Source: Exophiala sp. HKRS030
Taxonomy: Eukaryota; Ascomycota; Eurotiomycetes; Chaetothyriales; Herpotrichiellaceae
Assembly (NCBI GenBank): GCA_023897205.1
Contig: JAHWDD010000004.1
Location: 4,836,001 to 4,900,000, forward strand
Direction of reading: 5' to 3'
DNA length: 64,000 bases
Under the pieces are notes generated by a model. The model worked only from the letters and a program-made list of their open reading frames with translations, was not told the origin of the DNA and ran no database searches. A program made the position numbers and the translations under genes. How positions within the stretch are numbered: position 1 is the first letter of the stretch; each line of letters begins with the position of its first letter. Below, one piece after another: positions 21,595 to 32,559 of the stretch.

Positions 21595-23345
21595 GTGGAC
21601 TGTCTCAAGAAAATTTATCACAAGCAAAGTAACGGGGCCAAAAACAAGAGTCTCAGCACGGCATGGGCAGAGATGCCAGAACTTAGCCTTGTATTGGGCA
21701 GCAGTCCTGAGGTAAACGGGTTGAAGAAGAATGCGACTGTGGCTCTGAGTCCTGGGGATGCGGTTCATGGACGTTTAGATATCACTTGCAAGAGGAGTTT
21801 TCACGTCCGTAGGGCAAGCATCTTCCTTGAAGGTGGCCAAGAATCATCTGTTGTCGTCTTCAGTTTCAACTGACCGGTCATAGGGATTTCGAGGAATTGG
21901 ATTTCAACTGCTGTGGAAAATGAAATTTTCCTTGACATCACAAAGGCCGAACGAAAAGTACGTATCATAGACGGAGAACATTCCGGTAGAATCCATGATC
22001 TGTGTTTAGTAGTACTTACCCTCATTTCCAGTTCCTAAGTCAAACCATAGACATTCCGAATTCCGACATCTGCAACGTCGTGGTGTCAAAGGAAGGATTT
22101 CACATGTCCATACCCTTCTATTTTATCGTTTCAAAGAAGATCCCATCCTCGGATCCACAGTCACCAGAGCACTGCTTACAGCTTCCACCCTCCATCGAGC
22201 TTGGTGCCGTCATTGTTGACGAGACCGGAAAGCGATTTGCTCAGCCAAGCATATCATATGCATTGAGAGCTAAAGTTTGCTTCGCTGCCAGGACTGACGA
22301 TGAGACAATGCCACCGGTCGAGTCCTCCTTACCACTCATTCTACGGCCGCGAACAAAAGAATTTCCGCCTACCGATACTATCGACTTCCCCACAGAGTTT
22401 AAGTTACAGGTATCAAAATCTGTTCGACGGTCATTGTTTGCTCGAAACCTTGGGACTCTGACCGTGTCTATACAAGAGCCACGGCCACTCATCTACGATG
22501 CTTCTTCTATGGGTAGCCTAACGGAGTGTCATGTGGGACTTGAGCTTTTGGCCCTCGATTCGGGAGACGTTCACCAAGCCTTACAGGCAATGGAGATTTC
22601 GATACATTCGTGGGTCCGGGTCAAGACGTTCTATTCCGTCAAGTCGTTCTCTCAGCTTCCAAGTCAAACCCTCCTGAGTTCCGATGGAAAGACACGACTG
22701 CGAGACGATTTTCTCAAACTCGAGACACGGAATCTTCCTCACGTTTCGTGGAGTTACCAGTATCACTCGGTGGAATCTGGTGGTGACGACGCTAATAACG
22801 GGTCGACCACGCAACCCGATAGTGGCTCAAGTTCCTGTTCTGGACCTGCCAGTCCTTCTCAAGCACCCAGCGGAAGATGGACAGCCAGATTTACGCATCC
22901 AATCCGCGTCCAAAGCAGGGTTCTACCGACATTTTGCAGTGCTATTGTTGCACGCCTATACACCGTCATTGTCCGCCTAAAGGTTTCCGGGATCAGGAGA
23001 GAGTCGTTCAATTTAGAAATCCCTCTTCAAGTAGTCCACGCGTCCTCCAACGATGCTTCGGACGAGGAATATCCTTTCATCAGACCCCTTGAAGAAGACA
23101 GAACGTCAATGGATTTCCGGAGAGCGTCGACAACCTCTTGGTTTAGCGATGAGTCCCTCGCAAGTAGCACCCTCTTCCGAAATTTCATCCCATTAATCCT
23201 TCTCAGGATCGCGTCGATCAGCCTCCTCACTATCACCCATAAACAGCGTTGTGCAGATGCGACTCTTGCCAAGACGACTCTTTATAGAGAGTCGACTCTT
23301 TGCTCCCAGCCCTGGTGGCCGCCAGGAGTCCACAATGGCGTATGA
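21595..23345 (+). CDS. Arrestin-like protein B, three exons, 3' end fused to hAT element
   Basis: Exons are 21595-21832, 21884-21957 and 22032-23345, joining in frame to 541 residues. Intron positions match those of A and C: after FLEG and after the short second exon. Landmarks are ATVALSPGDAVHGRLDITCK, VRRASIFLEG, FLSQTIDIP, HCLQLPPSIELG, RVKTFYSVKSFSQLP, PTFCSAIVARLYTVIVRLK and FNLEIPLQVVH. The last 34 codons (from 23244) are the terminal inverted repeat of the hAT element, so the original C-terminus has been replaced. Whether the shortened protein is stable is unknown. An alternative start is MPELSLVLG. No PPxY motif is visible in the remaining part. Likely role: arrestin-type adaptor for carrier turnover, by family only. 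Confidence 0.75.
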
Positions 23346-25791
23346 GTAGATGGTAGGCAATCTCTTACCTTCTACCCATTATTCAAGTAGATTCCTTGCT
23401 GTTTCACACGTAAAATGTCTTTGCCAGCGGTTCCAAGCATCGAAAACACTATCTCGTACTCTCGACGAAGCGATGAACGTCGTATTAGAGGGGTCAACTG
23501 GCGCAGAGTCGGTCGTTAGCCAAACGTCTATAGACGTAATACTTCCTCTGTTGTCTGGGAGCATGGCGACAATTATCTCAAAGTTTCCTCGCCTGGAACA
23601 CCACCACATTGGCTTTGCGATTACTGTGACGTCGTAATCAAGCTACAGAGGAATGGTTCCACCAACAACCATAGTCGACACCTACAGACCAAGCATCACA
23701 TTGGCCTACAATCGATTGAGGCCAGTAATGACGGCGTGGACGTAGAGAACGACGAAGATTATGACCATCAAAGTCAAGCATCCTCGACTAACTCCTTACG
23801 TCCACCGTCTCAGTTCGCAGCGTTGGATACAACCATCAATATTGATCGATTCCGCCTCCTCTTCCTGCGACTCTTTATTCGGTGCCAAGTCCCATTCTCG
23901 ATTGTTGAGCGCGACGAGTTCCGAGAGCCTATACTGTATATACAACCAACGATCGAATGTTATTTGGTGGACTCACATTGTACAATAAGTCGATGGGTGG
24001 CGGAGGAATTCAAACAGGGCCAGATGGCCTTGATTAAGTTGATGGCGCAGGCAAAATCGAGGGTCCACCTAAGCTTTGATATATGGACTGCACCAACTGG
24101 CGCACCAATACTGGATATTTGTGCTCATTTCCTTGATGAAGACCTCCAGTTTCGATATCCTCTTCTGGCACTTCGATTCCTTGCGGGACACCATACTGGA
24201 GTGGCCATGGCTGAAATAATTGAAAGTGTAATGGCTCAGTTCGAAATCATCGATAAATGGGGAGTATGCGTCTCAGATAATGCCGACAATAACGACACCA
24301 CCTGCAAAGCATTAGTTGAAGCTCTCCGACCAAATGAACCCACCACAGCGAGGAGAGCAAGGTGCTCTGGCCATGAGGTGAAACAGGCCGCTAAAGCGTT
24401 CATTTATGGCAAGAGTAATGAAGGTTTCATCGCTCAAGCTGAGAGAGTGATGACTCTATCGAATCGCGACCAGATCGCAGTTCAAGAAGAGATGCAACGT
24501 TGGCGGCGGCGACGCTCATTTGGAAAGTTCCACAACGTCGTCAAGCATATCAGGAACTCACCAATTCGTCGACAGAAGTTTGAGCGATTGTTGATGGGTT
24601 TTATAAGCCCTCAGGTCGATGTTGGAGTTGCTTCAATTCAATCTGGTGTCGATGGTAAGTTATTATATAGAACTTGCGCAACTTGACGAAATCTATCGAG
24701 AGGAGTCTTCAACTGAAACTTGACAACGTAACTCGGTGGAACTCAGCCTTTATTTCTTATACAACGTGGCCTGAGACTAAAAGAGGCTCTCGTTGCTTAC
24801 TTAGCAACTGAGTCAGAGCTCTCGGAACTCGATAAACTTGACGATGACGACTGGGCGCAGTTGCAAGCCATCTACCATGGACTGAAGCCTTTTTGGGAGA
24901 TCACTGAACGCCTACAGAGTTATGCCACATCAGGCTCTCATGGAGTCGTTTGGGAGGTCCTCCCAGGCCTTGAGATGCTCCTCAGTCATGTTGAAACTAA
25001 GAGAGATGAACTTACTCTACAACAGCAAGTTCCACAACCTCAGCGACGTCGCCGCACTAATGCTCCTCCTCGTCCTACAGACGAACAATCGCTCAGTCCA
25101 AGTCCGCTGCTGGTGTGTTATCAAAATACTTGGGAAGTCCTTAATAAATATAATAACTTGACAGACAATAATCACGAGATCTATGCCCTGGCCACCCTCC
25201 TTAATCCCTGCCTGAAAAAGCAATATTTTATCGCGTCCTGGACAAATACTGCCGCAGACCAGATTCAGCCTATGCTTGCAAAGAACAAGGGTATCTGGGA
25301 GTCTATCTACGGCCAAAATGTGCCTACGCCAGTCTCTGAGATAGCTAGGTCATCATTATCGGTATATATGGCCAACATGAGTGCATCTATAGCCAGTTAC
25401 ATCAAAATGACGACTTCGCGCAGTATATCAACACCATGCTTGTTGCTTCCCTGGCCTTCGTCAGTTAGCGTTTGATGCTCTATCAGTGCCTGCAATGTCA
25501 ACTGAACTTGAGAGAGTCTTCAGTCAGGCCAAGAGGTTCTATACAGACGATCGCAATTATACAGACGATCGCAATCGTCTGTATACTGACTCTTTTGAAG
25601 CTTTACAATGTCTAAAGCAATGGTCGCAGCAAAAAGTCTATGACATCATGGATGCGGAGCGGATGAACGATACCCCAGCCAATGGGAGAGCTCTGTTTGC
25701 TTAGTAAGGAGTCGACTCGGGAGTCGACTCCTAGCAATATCGAGAAAAGACTAGGAGTCGGACTGGTGGGAGTCGCATCTGCACAACGCTG
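23244..25791 (+). mobile_element. hAT-type DNA transposon, 2.55 kb, 22-bp terminal inverted repeats
   Basis: The left end CAGCGTTGTGCAGATGCGAC (plus TC) is repeated as its exact complement at the right end. Subterminal GAGTCGACTC palindromes occur near both ends, as is common in hAT elements. The interior encodes a BED-finger and hAT-dimerisation protein. The flanks CCCATAAA and GTAAAACA do not form a clear 8-bp target duplication, so the insertion may be old or the ends rearranged. It lies in the 3' end of arrestin gene B. Confidence 0.85.
23580..25704 (+). pseudogene. hAT transposase, probably defective
   Basis: The frame from about 23580 carries a BED-type finger (PPHWLCDYCDVV, then NNHSRHLQTKHH). 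A long frame to about 24650 follows with VHLSFDIWTAPTGAPILDIC and VCVSDNADNNDTTCKAL (RNase H-like part), then a possible GTAAGT intron. The next part (24861-25475) contains YHGLKPFWEITERLQS and ALATLLNPCLKK. The dimerisation end LRQLAFDALSVPAMSTELER lies in another frame with a shift near 25450. An 18-bp direct duplication (ACAGACGATCGCAATYRT unit) repeats TDDRN inside this end. No start codon is certain. It is probably no longer active. Confidence 0.75.
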
Positions 25792-25804
25792 GTAAAACAT
25801 GGTC

Positions 25805-26741
25805 TATTTACCTTCGATCATAGAGTAGTGGCTATAAATCCTTATAGTCTCGTTATTATACGAAATAGAAAAAGCGAGAATCTCCCGATAAAGCTCTTAC
25901 TCGCGCTTCACAAGCCGAAATAGTTCTATAACCCCTCGAATAGCGAGCGTTATACTATACGCGTTCTATCGATTAGCCACGTCAAGTGCGGCCGTACCGC
26001 ACTTCACTTCGCTTAAGAAGAAGGGGAAGTATATGTACCATATTCCTATAAAGAAGGAGTTGTTGGGGAGGTCGCTAATGAATGGCTAAAGTTTCTAAAG
26101 CTGGGTCTTGGTGAATGCTTCTCGTCGGAAACCGACGGAATAATCAGGTTATGGGCGAGTTTTCGTTAATGGAATAGAGTTGTTTTAGCCTTCGTTGGTG
26201 CTTTCAATTAAGCAATTAAGGGCACCGGCACCATATGTCATAAAGATTTCTGCAGAGGGCACGATCAACTGAGAAATTGTCTCGGATAACCCGGGTTTCA
26301 TTTCTGTTCCGTATCTTACGGAAGGTCGAGCTAAACAGGTCGTCACGAAACAACGAGTCGTTTGGTACAGGCTACGCTTTCTCTAGTAGGGCTCGTTTAA
26401 GAGTCTTGCTTTTCTCGTCGACGCCAAAGTCTAATGCATCCATGAAACTCCCTTTACCGCGAGTAGAGCTTCATAACGTGCGTCCTTATAAGGAGCACTC
26501 TTCTCCTCCCTAGTCTTTTGGTCACTCGGTGTTGTTGAACTAGGTGCGTGTCATGAACGGGGTTCTGACAAGCATATAAGCTAAGAGGTCCAAATACTGG
26601 CATGAATTGCCAGGATTCTAGTCTTTTTAGGCGATCCCTAAGGGACTGTGGACCTCTTCCTGACAGTGCGCCAGACTCGCTATCCGATCGCTTGCGGCGG
26701 AGTGAGGCGGAGGATTTCTTTCTCGCCAATAAATAACTCAT
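25805..26741 (-). pseudogene. DUF7924-like fungal protein relic
   Basis: Pieces in several frames resemble a protein family that is multi-copy in Aspergillus and Penicillium: SSASLRRKRSDSESG at the N-terminus, then EKSKTLKRALLEKAYPVPND, SLFRDDLFSSTFRKIRNRNE, YIYFPFFLSEVKCGTAALDV and NAYSITLAIRGVIELFRLVK, then EILAFSISYNNETIRIYSHY. Several stops and shifts interrupt it. The family name is from memory (probably DUF7924). The function of such proteins is unknown. They are common in repeat-rich accessory DNA. Confidence 0.65.
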
Positions 26742-26825
26742 TTCTCCACTTTCGTAATAGCTAGGGGGGCTATCCTGAGTCCTCTAAGACGATAGTGCCG
26801 TCTACGATAGTATAAATGAGTAAAC

Positions 26826-26847
26826 TAAGCACTTTATAAAGTGCTTA
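26826..26847. repeat. 22-bp perfect palindrome
   Basis: TAAGCACTTTA is followed directly by its complement TAAAGTGCTTA. It lies between the DUF7924-like relic and the next LTR. It could be a transposon end or footprint. Confidence 0.8.
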
Positions 26848-26962
26848 ATCAATGCCACTCATGGCGACCGAGGGAATCCCGATTGTTCCACCTTTTCACA
26901 GAACACCCTGCAAGGGATATCTCAATATTGACTCCTCCCGGAATCCCCAAATTGATGTCACC

Positions 26963-27376
26963 TGTTACGAACGCCAACTGGCCCGGGCTGACCAGGTGCT
27001 TACGTGACCATGAATCGGGAAGGTAGGGCGGTGCCAGGGTACCAGTAGAAAGCTGGCCACGGAGGGACCAATCAAGGGGGAAATCACGTGATCGACTCAG
27101 GCTCGGTATGGCTCAGTGCGCTCAGTCCCTGAGCCATACTAAGCCACACTGAGCCATGAGAAGGGGCAGTACTATATAGTCAGGAAGGATCGGCCCATGC
27201 CTTGGGGCGATCCGTAGTCAACTTCGTTACCATACTAACACATACCTTTGGACCCTCAGTATACTTGATACAGTTCCTGCCTAAGCAGACATCCCTGTTG
27301 CATTGTTCACCGTTGACGCCCCACTTGTCAGTAAATCTGATAGGTCTGACAGCTTCCGAGTTGTCAAGCCTTAACA
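26963..27376 (+). mobile_element. Solo LTR, 414 bp
   Basis: Starts TGTTACGA and ends CCTTAACA, with flanks TCACC and TCCCC (one mismatch). The last 165 bases are nearly identical to the LTR at 30409-30823, while the 5' half differs. No internal retrotransposon sequence is attached. Same orientation as the 30-kb copy. Confidence 0.85.
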
Positions 27377-27482
27377 TCCCCCCCACATTTCACGAGCACT
27401 CCAATTAAATCATCCGAGTGACAAAGCAGCCAAGGCTTGGCGCCGTTCCGTCCAATTGAGCGTGCCCTTGCAGACCCATTCC

Positions 27483-27764
27483 TCAAGAAGCTTGGCATTT
27501 ACGACTTCCTAGGCGGTTCACTTCGTCTCGGAGTTCTTTGATCAAGGTGATGGCTGCCTCAATGGTCTCGGCAGCAGATCTTGCTTTGAGGTGGGGCGCC
27601 GCAGTGAAGTTCGGACTGATCAGGACGGTTTGTAATTCACGGATTGCGAGAGCTAACTGTGATCGACGTGCTCGCTCGTCCAACTTATGTCTCTCTTTCT
27701 TCACGAAAACTTGAGACGTAAAAATCGTCAAGATATCATAGATCAACTTGACGAAGTGTGCCAT
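27483..27764 (-). CDS. Short bHLH protein, probably N-truncated
   Basis: This 93-codon frame carries a helix-loop-helix domain: basic part KKERHKLDERARRSQLALAI, a loop around SPNFTAAPHLKARSA, then AAETIEAAITLIKELRDEVN RL in the second helix. It is similar to the bHLH relic at 19.2 kb and the larger bHLH at 32.6 kb. The His-x3-Glu-x3-Arg pattern of E-box binders is present as H-KLD-E-RAR-R. The first about 18 residues look like read-through of intron or decayed exon sequence. No upstream exon was found, so it may be a fragment. Neighbours are a solo LTR on one side and the phosphate permease on the other. Confidence 0.5.
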   Translation of the reverse strand: MAHFVKLIYDILTIFTSQVFVKKERHKLDERARRSQLALAIRELQTVLISPNFTAAPHLKARSAAETIEAAITLIKELRDEVNRLGSRKCQAS

Positions 27765-28559
27765 CGCGAATGATTTTGTAATTGGATGAGCTCAGGAGCG
27801 TTTTACGACGTCTTTCTTGGCCCACCCGCATTCTTCGTGGCTGCTGTGGATTATGAAAAGGCGATCGCAGCCTCTAGGATGACGACACTCGTAAGATTGC
27901 ATCAGAGACATTCATTGTACTAAATACATAGATGAGCAGGGTTGTCTCTACGATGGCAAATGCATGTGCCCAAGAAGTAGGAAGGTCTTGCTAGTTCTTA
28001 CGGTAAGACCGAGTCGATACAGCTAGCTATATAAGCCTAACTTACTTCATATCGTCTACGCAATACACAGGTCGACGGAAGAACTCCCCGTTGCAGATCA
28101 AGTCTCGTAGTTCAAAAGCATTACTAAAAGCTCCTCTCCTTCTAGCTGGAACTCTTGGAACAGAAGCAATATATACAGAGCGTTGGCATTCTGGTCGCCA
28201 ATGCTAGCTGGAACTTTACTAGACACATACAGCAGGTTATGCCGAGTGAGGCGATACCAGGTCTTGATTTCCGCCACGCTCATCTTGGCTTTGTCACTGC
28301 GCCGATTGTATTGACTCATAAGCACATAGTTGAGATAAACTTGGACCAGTTGGATCCTAAGAGGTAGCACGGGCACAGATTTCGCTTCGTGATTTGTTTA
28401 CGCTGGCATCTTGAGGTTGCAATGCTTCTAGAGACACTGAGCTGCGTAGAAGTACCAGAGTATATATACTTTGTAAGATAGCAGTATTATGTCTCGTGTA
28501 TCCAGACAGATCACATCTTTCTCAGGAAACAGAACTTTATACCTACAGTACGATTCAAC
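27765..28559. other. Promoter region of the phosphate permease
   Basis: No gene supported. The complement of GTGACAAAGC lies at 28288-28297, about 260 bp before the permease ATG. No CACGTG was found here. A minus-strand frame at 28098-28376 is not recognised. Confidence 0.4.
28288..28297 (-). promoter_or_regulatory. Candidate operator GTGACAAAGC upstream of phosphate permease
   Basis: Copy of GTGACWAAGY on the minus strand, 263 bp upstream of the permease start. Confidence 0.5.
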
Positions 28560-30278
28560 ATGGCATCCTCAGCAACAGCACCATACGAGTGGCTACTCGC
28601 CATAATATCGGTGGCATTCATTTTTAGCTCATTCGGCAATGGGGCTAATGATGTGGCCAATTCATACGCAACTTCTGTCGCAGCGCGGACCCTAACCATG
28701 GCACAAGCGGGTCTTCTTGCTGTCGCGACCGAGTTTGTGGGCGCAGTTGCACTGGGAGCTCGTGTGACCAGCACGATCAAAAACGGGATCATCACCATCG
28801 ACCGCTTCGACAATCGTCCTGGCGCCTTGATGTTGGCGATGACTTGTGCAGAGATAGGCAGCGCCGTGTGGCTTATGGTTGCTAGCGGATTGGGCTTGCC
28901 AGTCTCGACGACACATACAGTCGTGGGCAGTCTGATAGGAGTCGGCTACGCCTCCCAGTCGGCAATCAAATGGCAGTGGCAGTCTGGCAGCGCTTCCCAA
29001 ATAGGAGCGTCCTGGGCGATCGCGCCCTGTATTGCTGGCGCCATTTCCGCATTGCTCTACGGAGTGTTGAGGCTATCAGTCCTTGATCGATCGGATCCAT
29101 TCAAATGGGCCATGCGCCTCATTCCTCTATATCTTGCTTTCACGGCAAGTGTCCTGGCACTGTTTATCGTCATCGAACTACCAACCGCACCATCACTAGA
29201 GGAATTCGGCGCCGGAAAAGCTGTTGGGATTATTCTTGGCACTTTTTTCGGCGTATTGGCCATTGCTTTCATATTTTTCAAGCCTTATTTTCATCGCCGC
29301 ATTGTCCAAAAGGATGCCAGAATCGAGTTCTGGCATATTCCCCTTGGACCTTTGCTTTGGAAAGAAGATCCACCACTTTATTTCCCAGGAAAGGCGAAGA
29401 AGGAGGTACGAAACTATTACGCACTTACTTTGGACACCGAAATGAACGCCCAAACTTTGCATACCCCCGGAAATCCGGAAACCCTGGAAACGAACCAGGA
29501 AGCTCCCACACATAATGTTGAGAAGGTCTCCCCAGGTCAGTCCGACGCTGTGCCGGTCGAAAGACGTTCTTCGATGATAGTGCGTGTGGAGCTTGGTCCT
29601 CACGAGAGATTTCTTGCCCCGGTGAGGCACCTGCCTTGGACACACTATCGACGATGGATTGGCTATATAAAATTCGGCCTCTTTCAGGGTGTCACACGTG
29701 AGTGTGTTGCGTATAAGGCTGACACCATGGTGCACTTTCATGCACATGCAAAGAGGAGTGACCTTCGTGTTGAGCATCTGTGGACCTACTGCCAAGTGGC
29801 ATCAGCAATAATGATGTCCATCGCCCATGGAAGTAACGATGTTGCCAATGCGGTGGGCCCCTGGGTTGCTACCTACCAGACATACGTCAACGGCGTTGTT
29901 TCGACACGCTCATCAACACCTGTCTGGATCTTGGTCGTGGCTGGCTTCTTACTCGGAGCAGGATTTTGGGTCTATGGATTTCACGTGGTAAGGTCCTTGG
30001 GCAATCGAATCACCCGAATGTCACCCACACGCGGATACTGCGTTGAGCTGGGGGCAGCCATCACCGTTCTCCTTGCCTCCCGGCTCGGACTGCCAGTGAG
30101 CACTACACAATGTTTGACGGGTTCGGTATTGGGCGTATCGCTGATGAATTTTGACATGCGCGCGACTAATTGGAAACATATGGGATTTATCTTCCTTGGA
30201 TGGCTCCTAACGTTGCCCGTTGCCGGTCTAATCTCTGGCCTGCTCTGCGTTATGGCATTGAACTCCCCCAGCTTGTGA
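28560..30278 (+). CDS. PHO-4/PHO89-family phosphate permease
   Basis: Single exon, 572 residues, clean frame. It carries the two signature repeats of the PiT family: GNGANDVANSYATSVAARTL at about residues 26-45 and HGSNDVANAVGPWVA at about 422-436. Many membrane helices surround them, with the paired LPVSTTHTVVGSL and LPVSTTQCLTGSVLG segments and a charged central loop (about 285-360). The family moves phosphate with Na+ or H+ across the plasma membrane. Neurospora PHO-4 and yeast Pho89 are examples. Starvation control by the PHO pathway is typical. Here a GTGACAAAGC copy lies upstream and bHLH genes flank it, suggesting island-specific control. Two solo LTRs bracket the gene. Confidence 0.92.
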   Translation: MASSATAPYEWLLAIISVAFIFSSFGNGANDVANSYATSVAARTLTMAQAGLLAVATEFVGAVALGARVTSTIKNGIITIDRFDNRPGALMLAMTCAEIGSAVWLMVASGLGLPVSTTHTVVGSLIGVGYASQSAIKWQWQSGSASQIGASWAIAPCIAGAISALLYGVLRLSVLDRSDPFKWAMRLIPLYLAFTASVLALFIVIELPTAPSLEEFGAGKAVGIILGTFFGVLAIAFIFFKPYFHRRIVQKDARIEFWHIPLGPLLWKEDPPLYFPGKAKKEVRNYYALTLDTEMNAQTLHTPGNPETLETNQEAPTHNVEKVSPGQSDAVPVERRSSMIVRVELGPHERFLAPVRHLPWTHYRRWIGYIKFGLFQGVTRECVAYKADTMVHFHAHAKRSDLRVEHLWTYCQVASAIMMSIAHGSNDVANAVGPWVATYQTYVNGVVSTRSSTPVWILVVAGFLLGAGFWVYGFHVVRSLGNRITRMSPTRGYCVELGAAITVLLASRLGLPVSTTQCLTGSVLGVSLMNFDMRATNWKHMGFIFLGWLLTLPVAGLISGLLCVMALNSPSL

Positions 30279-30408
30279 AAGGACGTCGGGGTTGAATGGT
30301 GCCTTCCTCTGCCAAAGATCTCAGCTACTCAAACGATCACACTCGCATGAACGTGCGACATTAAATTGATATGGCGAAGGCATTGACGAGCACATAACAG
30401 AATGGTGG

Positions 30409-30823
30409 TGTTACGAACCGACCTTCATACGGCCTGCCGGGCAATGACAGGAGGAAGGTCGGGCGACGAAAGCAGCCTCGATGGCAAGGCTGTCTCGGGT
30501 CACGTGACGAACCAATGGGGAAACATCACGATGCGGTGATGCACGGGTGCAAGGCCAAGACCATGCATCAATGCATCAACACAGCGCCCAGACCTACCTA
30601 GATAGGAAGCACTCATTAATTATATAGACGGGGCGTGTCCTCCTTATGAGGCACGGCCTGTAGTCAACTTCGTTACCATACTAACCCATTCCTTTGGACC
30701 CTCAGTATACTTGATAAGAGTTCCTGCCCAAGCAGACATCCCTGTTGCATTGTTCACCGTTGACGCCCCACTTGTCAGTAAACCTGATAGGTCTGACAGC
30801 TTCCGAGTTATCAAGCCTTAACA
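30409..30823 (+). mobile_element. Solo LTR, 415 bp, with GGTGG target duplication
   Basis: Begins TGTTACGAACC and ends CCTTAACA. GGTGG directly precedes it (30404-30408) and directly follows it (30824-30828), a perfect 5-bp target-site duplication. Contains GGTCACGTGA and TAGTCAACTTCGTTACCA. Ty1/copia or gypsy origin cannot be decided from the LTR alone. Confidence 0.92.
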
Positions 30824-31123
30824 GGTGGCGCGAGGGAGCTCTACATCCGTACTTGCAAGTTCTATTATAATTGAGCCAACGCACTGGAAAGCCTGATTTA
30901 AGCCTGTAAGAAGACCGATCCGTTCAAAGGTGATTGGTGCGGCGGAGCGAATGGCAGCATCGTAGTCGTACCGATTGGTAGCAAGGGCGATGATAGAACC
31001 GGTGAATGCCTCCAGACCAAACTTGTAAAACATGATCCCAATAATATAGATGATGACATTTCGTTTTTCCAGGGGACTAAAGGCTCCCCAGTTGTGTTTA
31101 ATTGTTGCTAGTGGTGATTGCAT
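30818..31123 (-). pseudogene. MFS transporter N-terminal fragment (second copy)
   Basis: Reads MQSPLATIKHNWGAFSPLEK, then IIYIIGIMFYKFGLEAFTGS and FERIGLLTGLNQAFQCVGS. It is highly similar to the truncated gene at 20799-21404. Homology stops near 30867, about 40 bp from the solo LTR, and nothing matching the rest of the protein lies beyond the LTR. A deletion and the LTR insertion destroyed this copy. Confidence 0.7.
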
Positions 31124-32559
31124 GTTGGAAGGTGCTGAGTAGTGTAAATGTCTGGATTGTGCTGGATTGTGAAATTCTGGCTTCTAAGCCCTACTCTTTA
31201 TGTCGAGCAAGTGTACCCATCTTGCCACCTTTTTCTTTATCTTTTATGATCTTCATGTGCATTGGAACTGGAATACCCGTTGAAAGTCGTCCACTATGCA
31301 CGTGGACAATCCAAGAATGCGGCTTTGAAGCTTCTCAATGATACCTTTCAATGGTACTGTTTGCAAGGTAGAATGGATCCGTTGGATCCTAGCATAAAGT
31401 ATGATTGGAAACTCTCAATTGGTCGCAACCCTCCAACTAGAATAGCTCGCAGCAATTGTGTCTTGGAACGTGGTAAGAAAAAGCCAAGCCTCTGCCAAGG
31501 AGCACACGGCCGAGTGGGAGACTCTTTAGTGTCTCCCCAGTCTTACGGTCAAAAGAGTCCAGAGCCAAATAGTGATTGTCCAGGGGCAAAGCATGGTTGC
31601 TGTTGTGAGCGCAGGTATGAATCGTGTACTTGTTTTTGTAGTGGTCGGGGTTGAAATATTGAGTTGCTCCCAGGTCCAGCTTTTCGCAACATACAGTCGC
31701 AGGCCAAGTTGTAACTCCACGGATTGGGATGCCAAGATGACGGATAGACTTGGCCCTTTCGTATTGCTGTTCGGCACTCAAGATGTGTCAAATTGATCGA
31801 ACCAAGCCCCAGAAATGACAAAGCCAGGATCTAGCAAGTTTCGAAGGGCCAGTCTCCATCCCAGCCTGATGAGACCACGAAGGAAGACAGACACTCCATG
31901 GAGGCGAAGATGAGCCGCCTTCTGTGCTTCCCGGGGACCACGCCATCGAGCAACGGATCACGGCCCCTCTGTGTTGATGGTCTTTCAGGAGTTATCTGCA
32001 CGCAGCCGCGACAGCAAGCAGCTGAAAATTTGGAGCTCACGTTGACCATTCCTCAGTGCATACTTCGTTTCGGATCAGGGAACCAGAAATGCCTAGAAGG
32101 TCCTGATCGGAGATGACGAGGATATCCCCTTCACTGGTAGAGGGGTATTTCCGTATACCTGTGGACTACTATTACTACTTGTGTTTTGTTGTCACCCTAG
32201 CACATTTTCTGCAAATTCAAAATGCGAGGTGCGTGGAAGTCCTTCTTTCAGCAATCAACAAACCACACCATATAGCGGGCGACTCAAATTGGGTGCAGGT
32301 AGTGCAGTTCGCGGCCGAGAAAGACTGTTCGTATACGGTGATGTCACATGGTAGCACCCACGGAAGGAGCGCGCCGCATGAAAAGCCCATGAATGAACTC
32401 TTAAGAGCGAAAATAGGGTGAAGGCTAGGTAGCTATAGTCGTAACCTCGAAAGCTGGGTATCCATTGCGAATAATGAACTTCATTAATCCTATGCTAAGG
32501 ATCAGCGATCCAGGGCCCATTAGCGGGATCCCAAGCATTGTACAGAAAAGCCCATAGCT
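31124..32559. other. Intergenic, one unrecognised open frame
   Basis: The minus-strand frame 31437-31781 (114 codons) has a protein-like look, with TTWPATVCCEKLDLGATQYF and HALPLDNHYLALDSFDRKTG, but I do not recognise it and found no partner exons. ATGACAAAGC, a one-mismatch form of the island motif, lies at 31815-31824. The remainder shows no gene. Confidence 0.35.

Noticed and set aside
23236..25799. 8-bp target duplication for the hAT element
   Set aside because: Flanks CCCATAAA and GTAAAACA agree at too few positions.
31437..31781. 114-codon minus-strand frame as a confident gene
   Set aside because: Protein-like composition, but no family, start context or exon partners. Kept only as a note in the intergenic entry.
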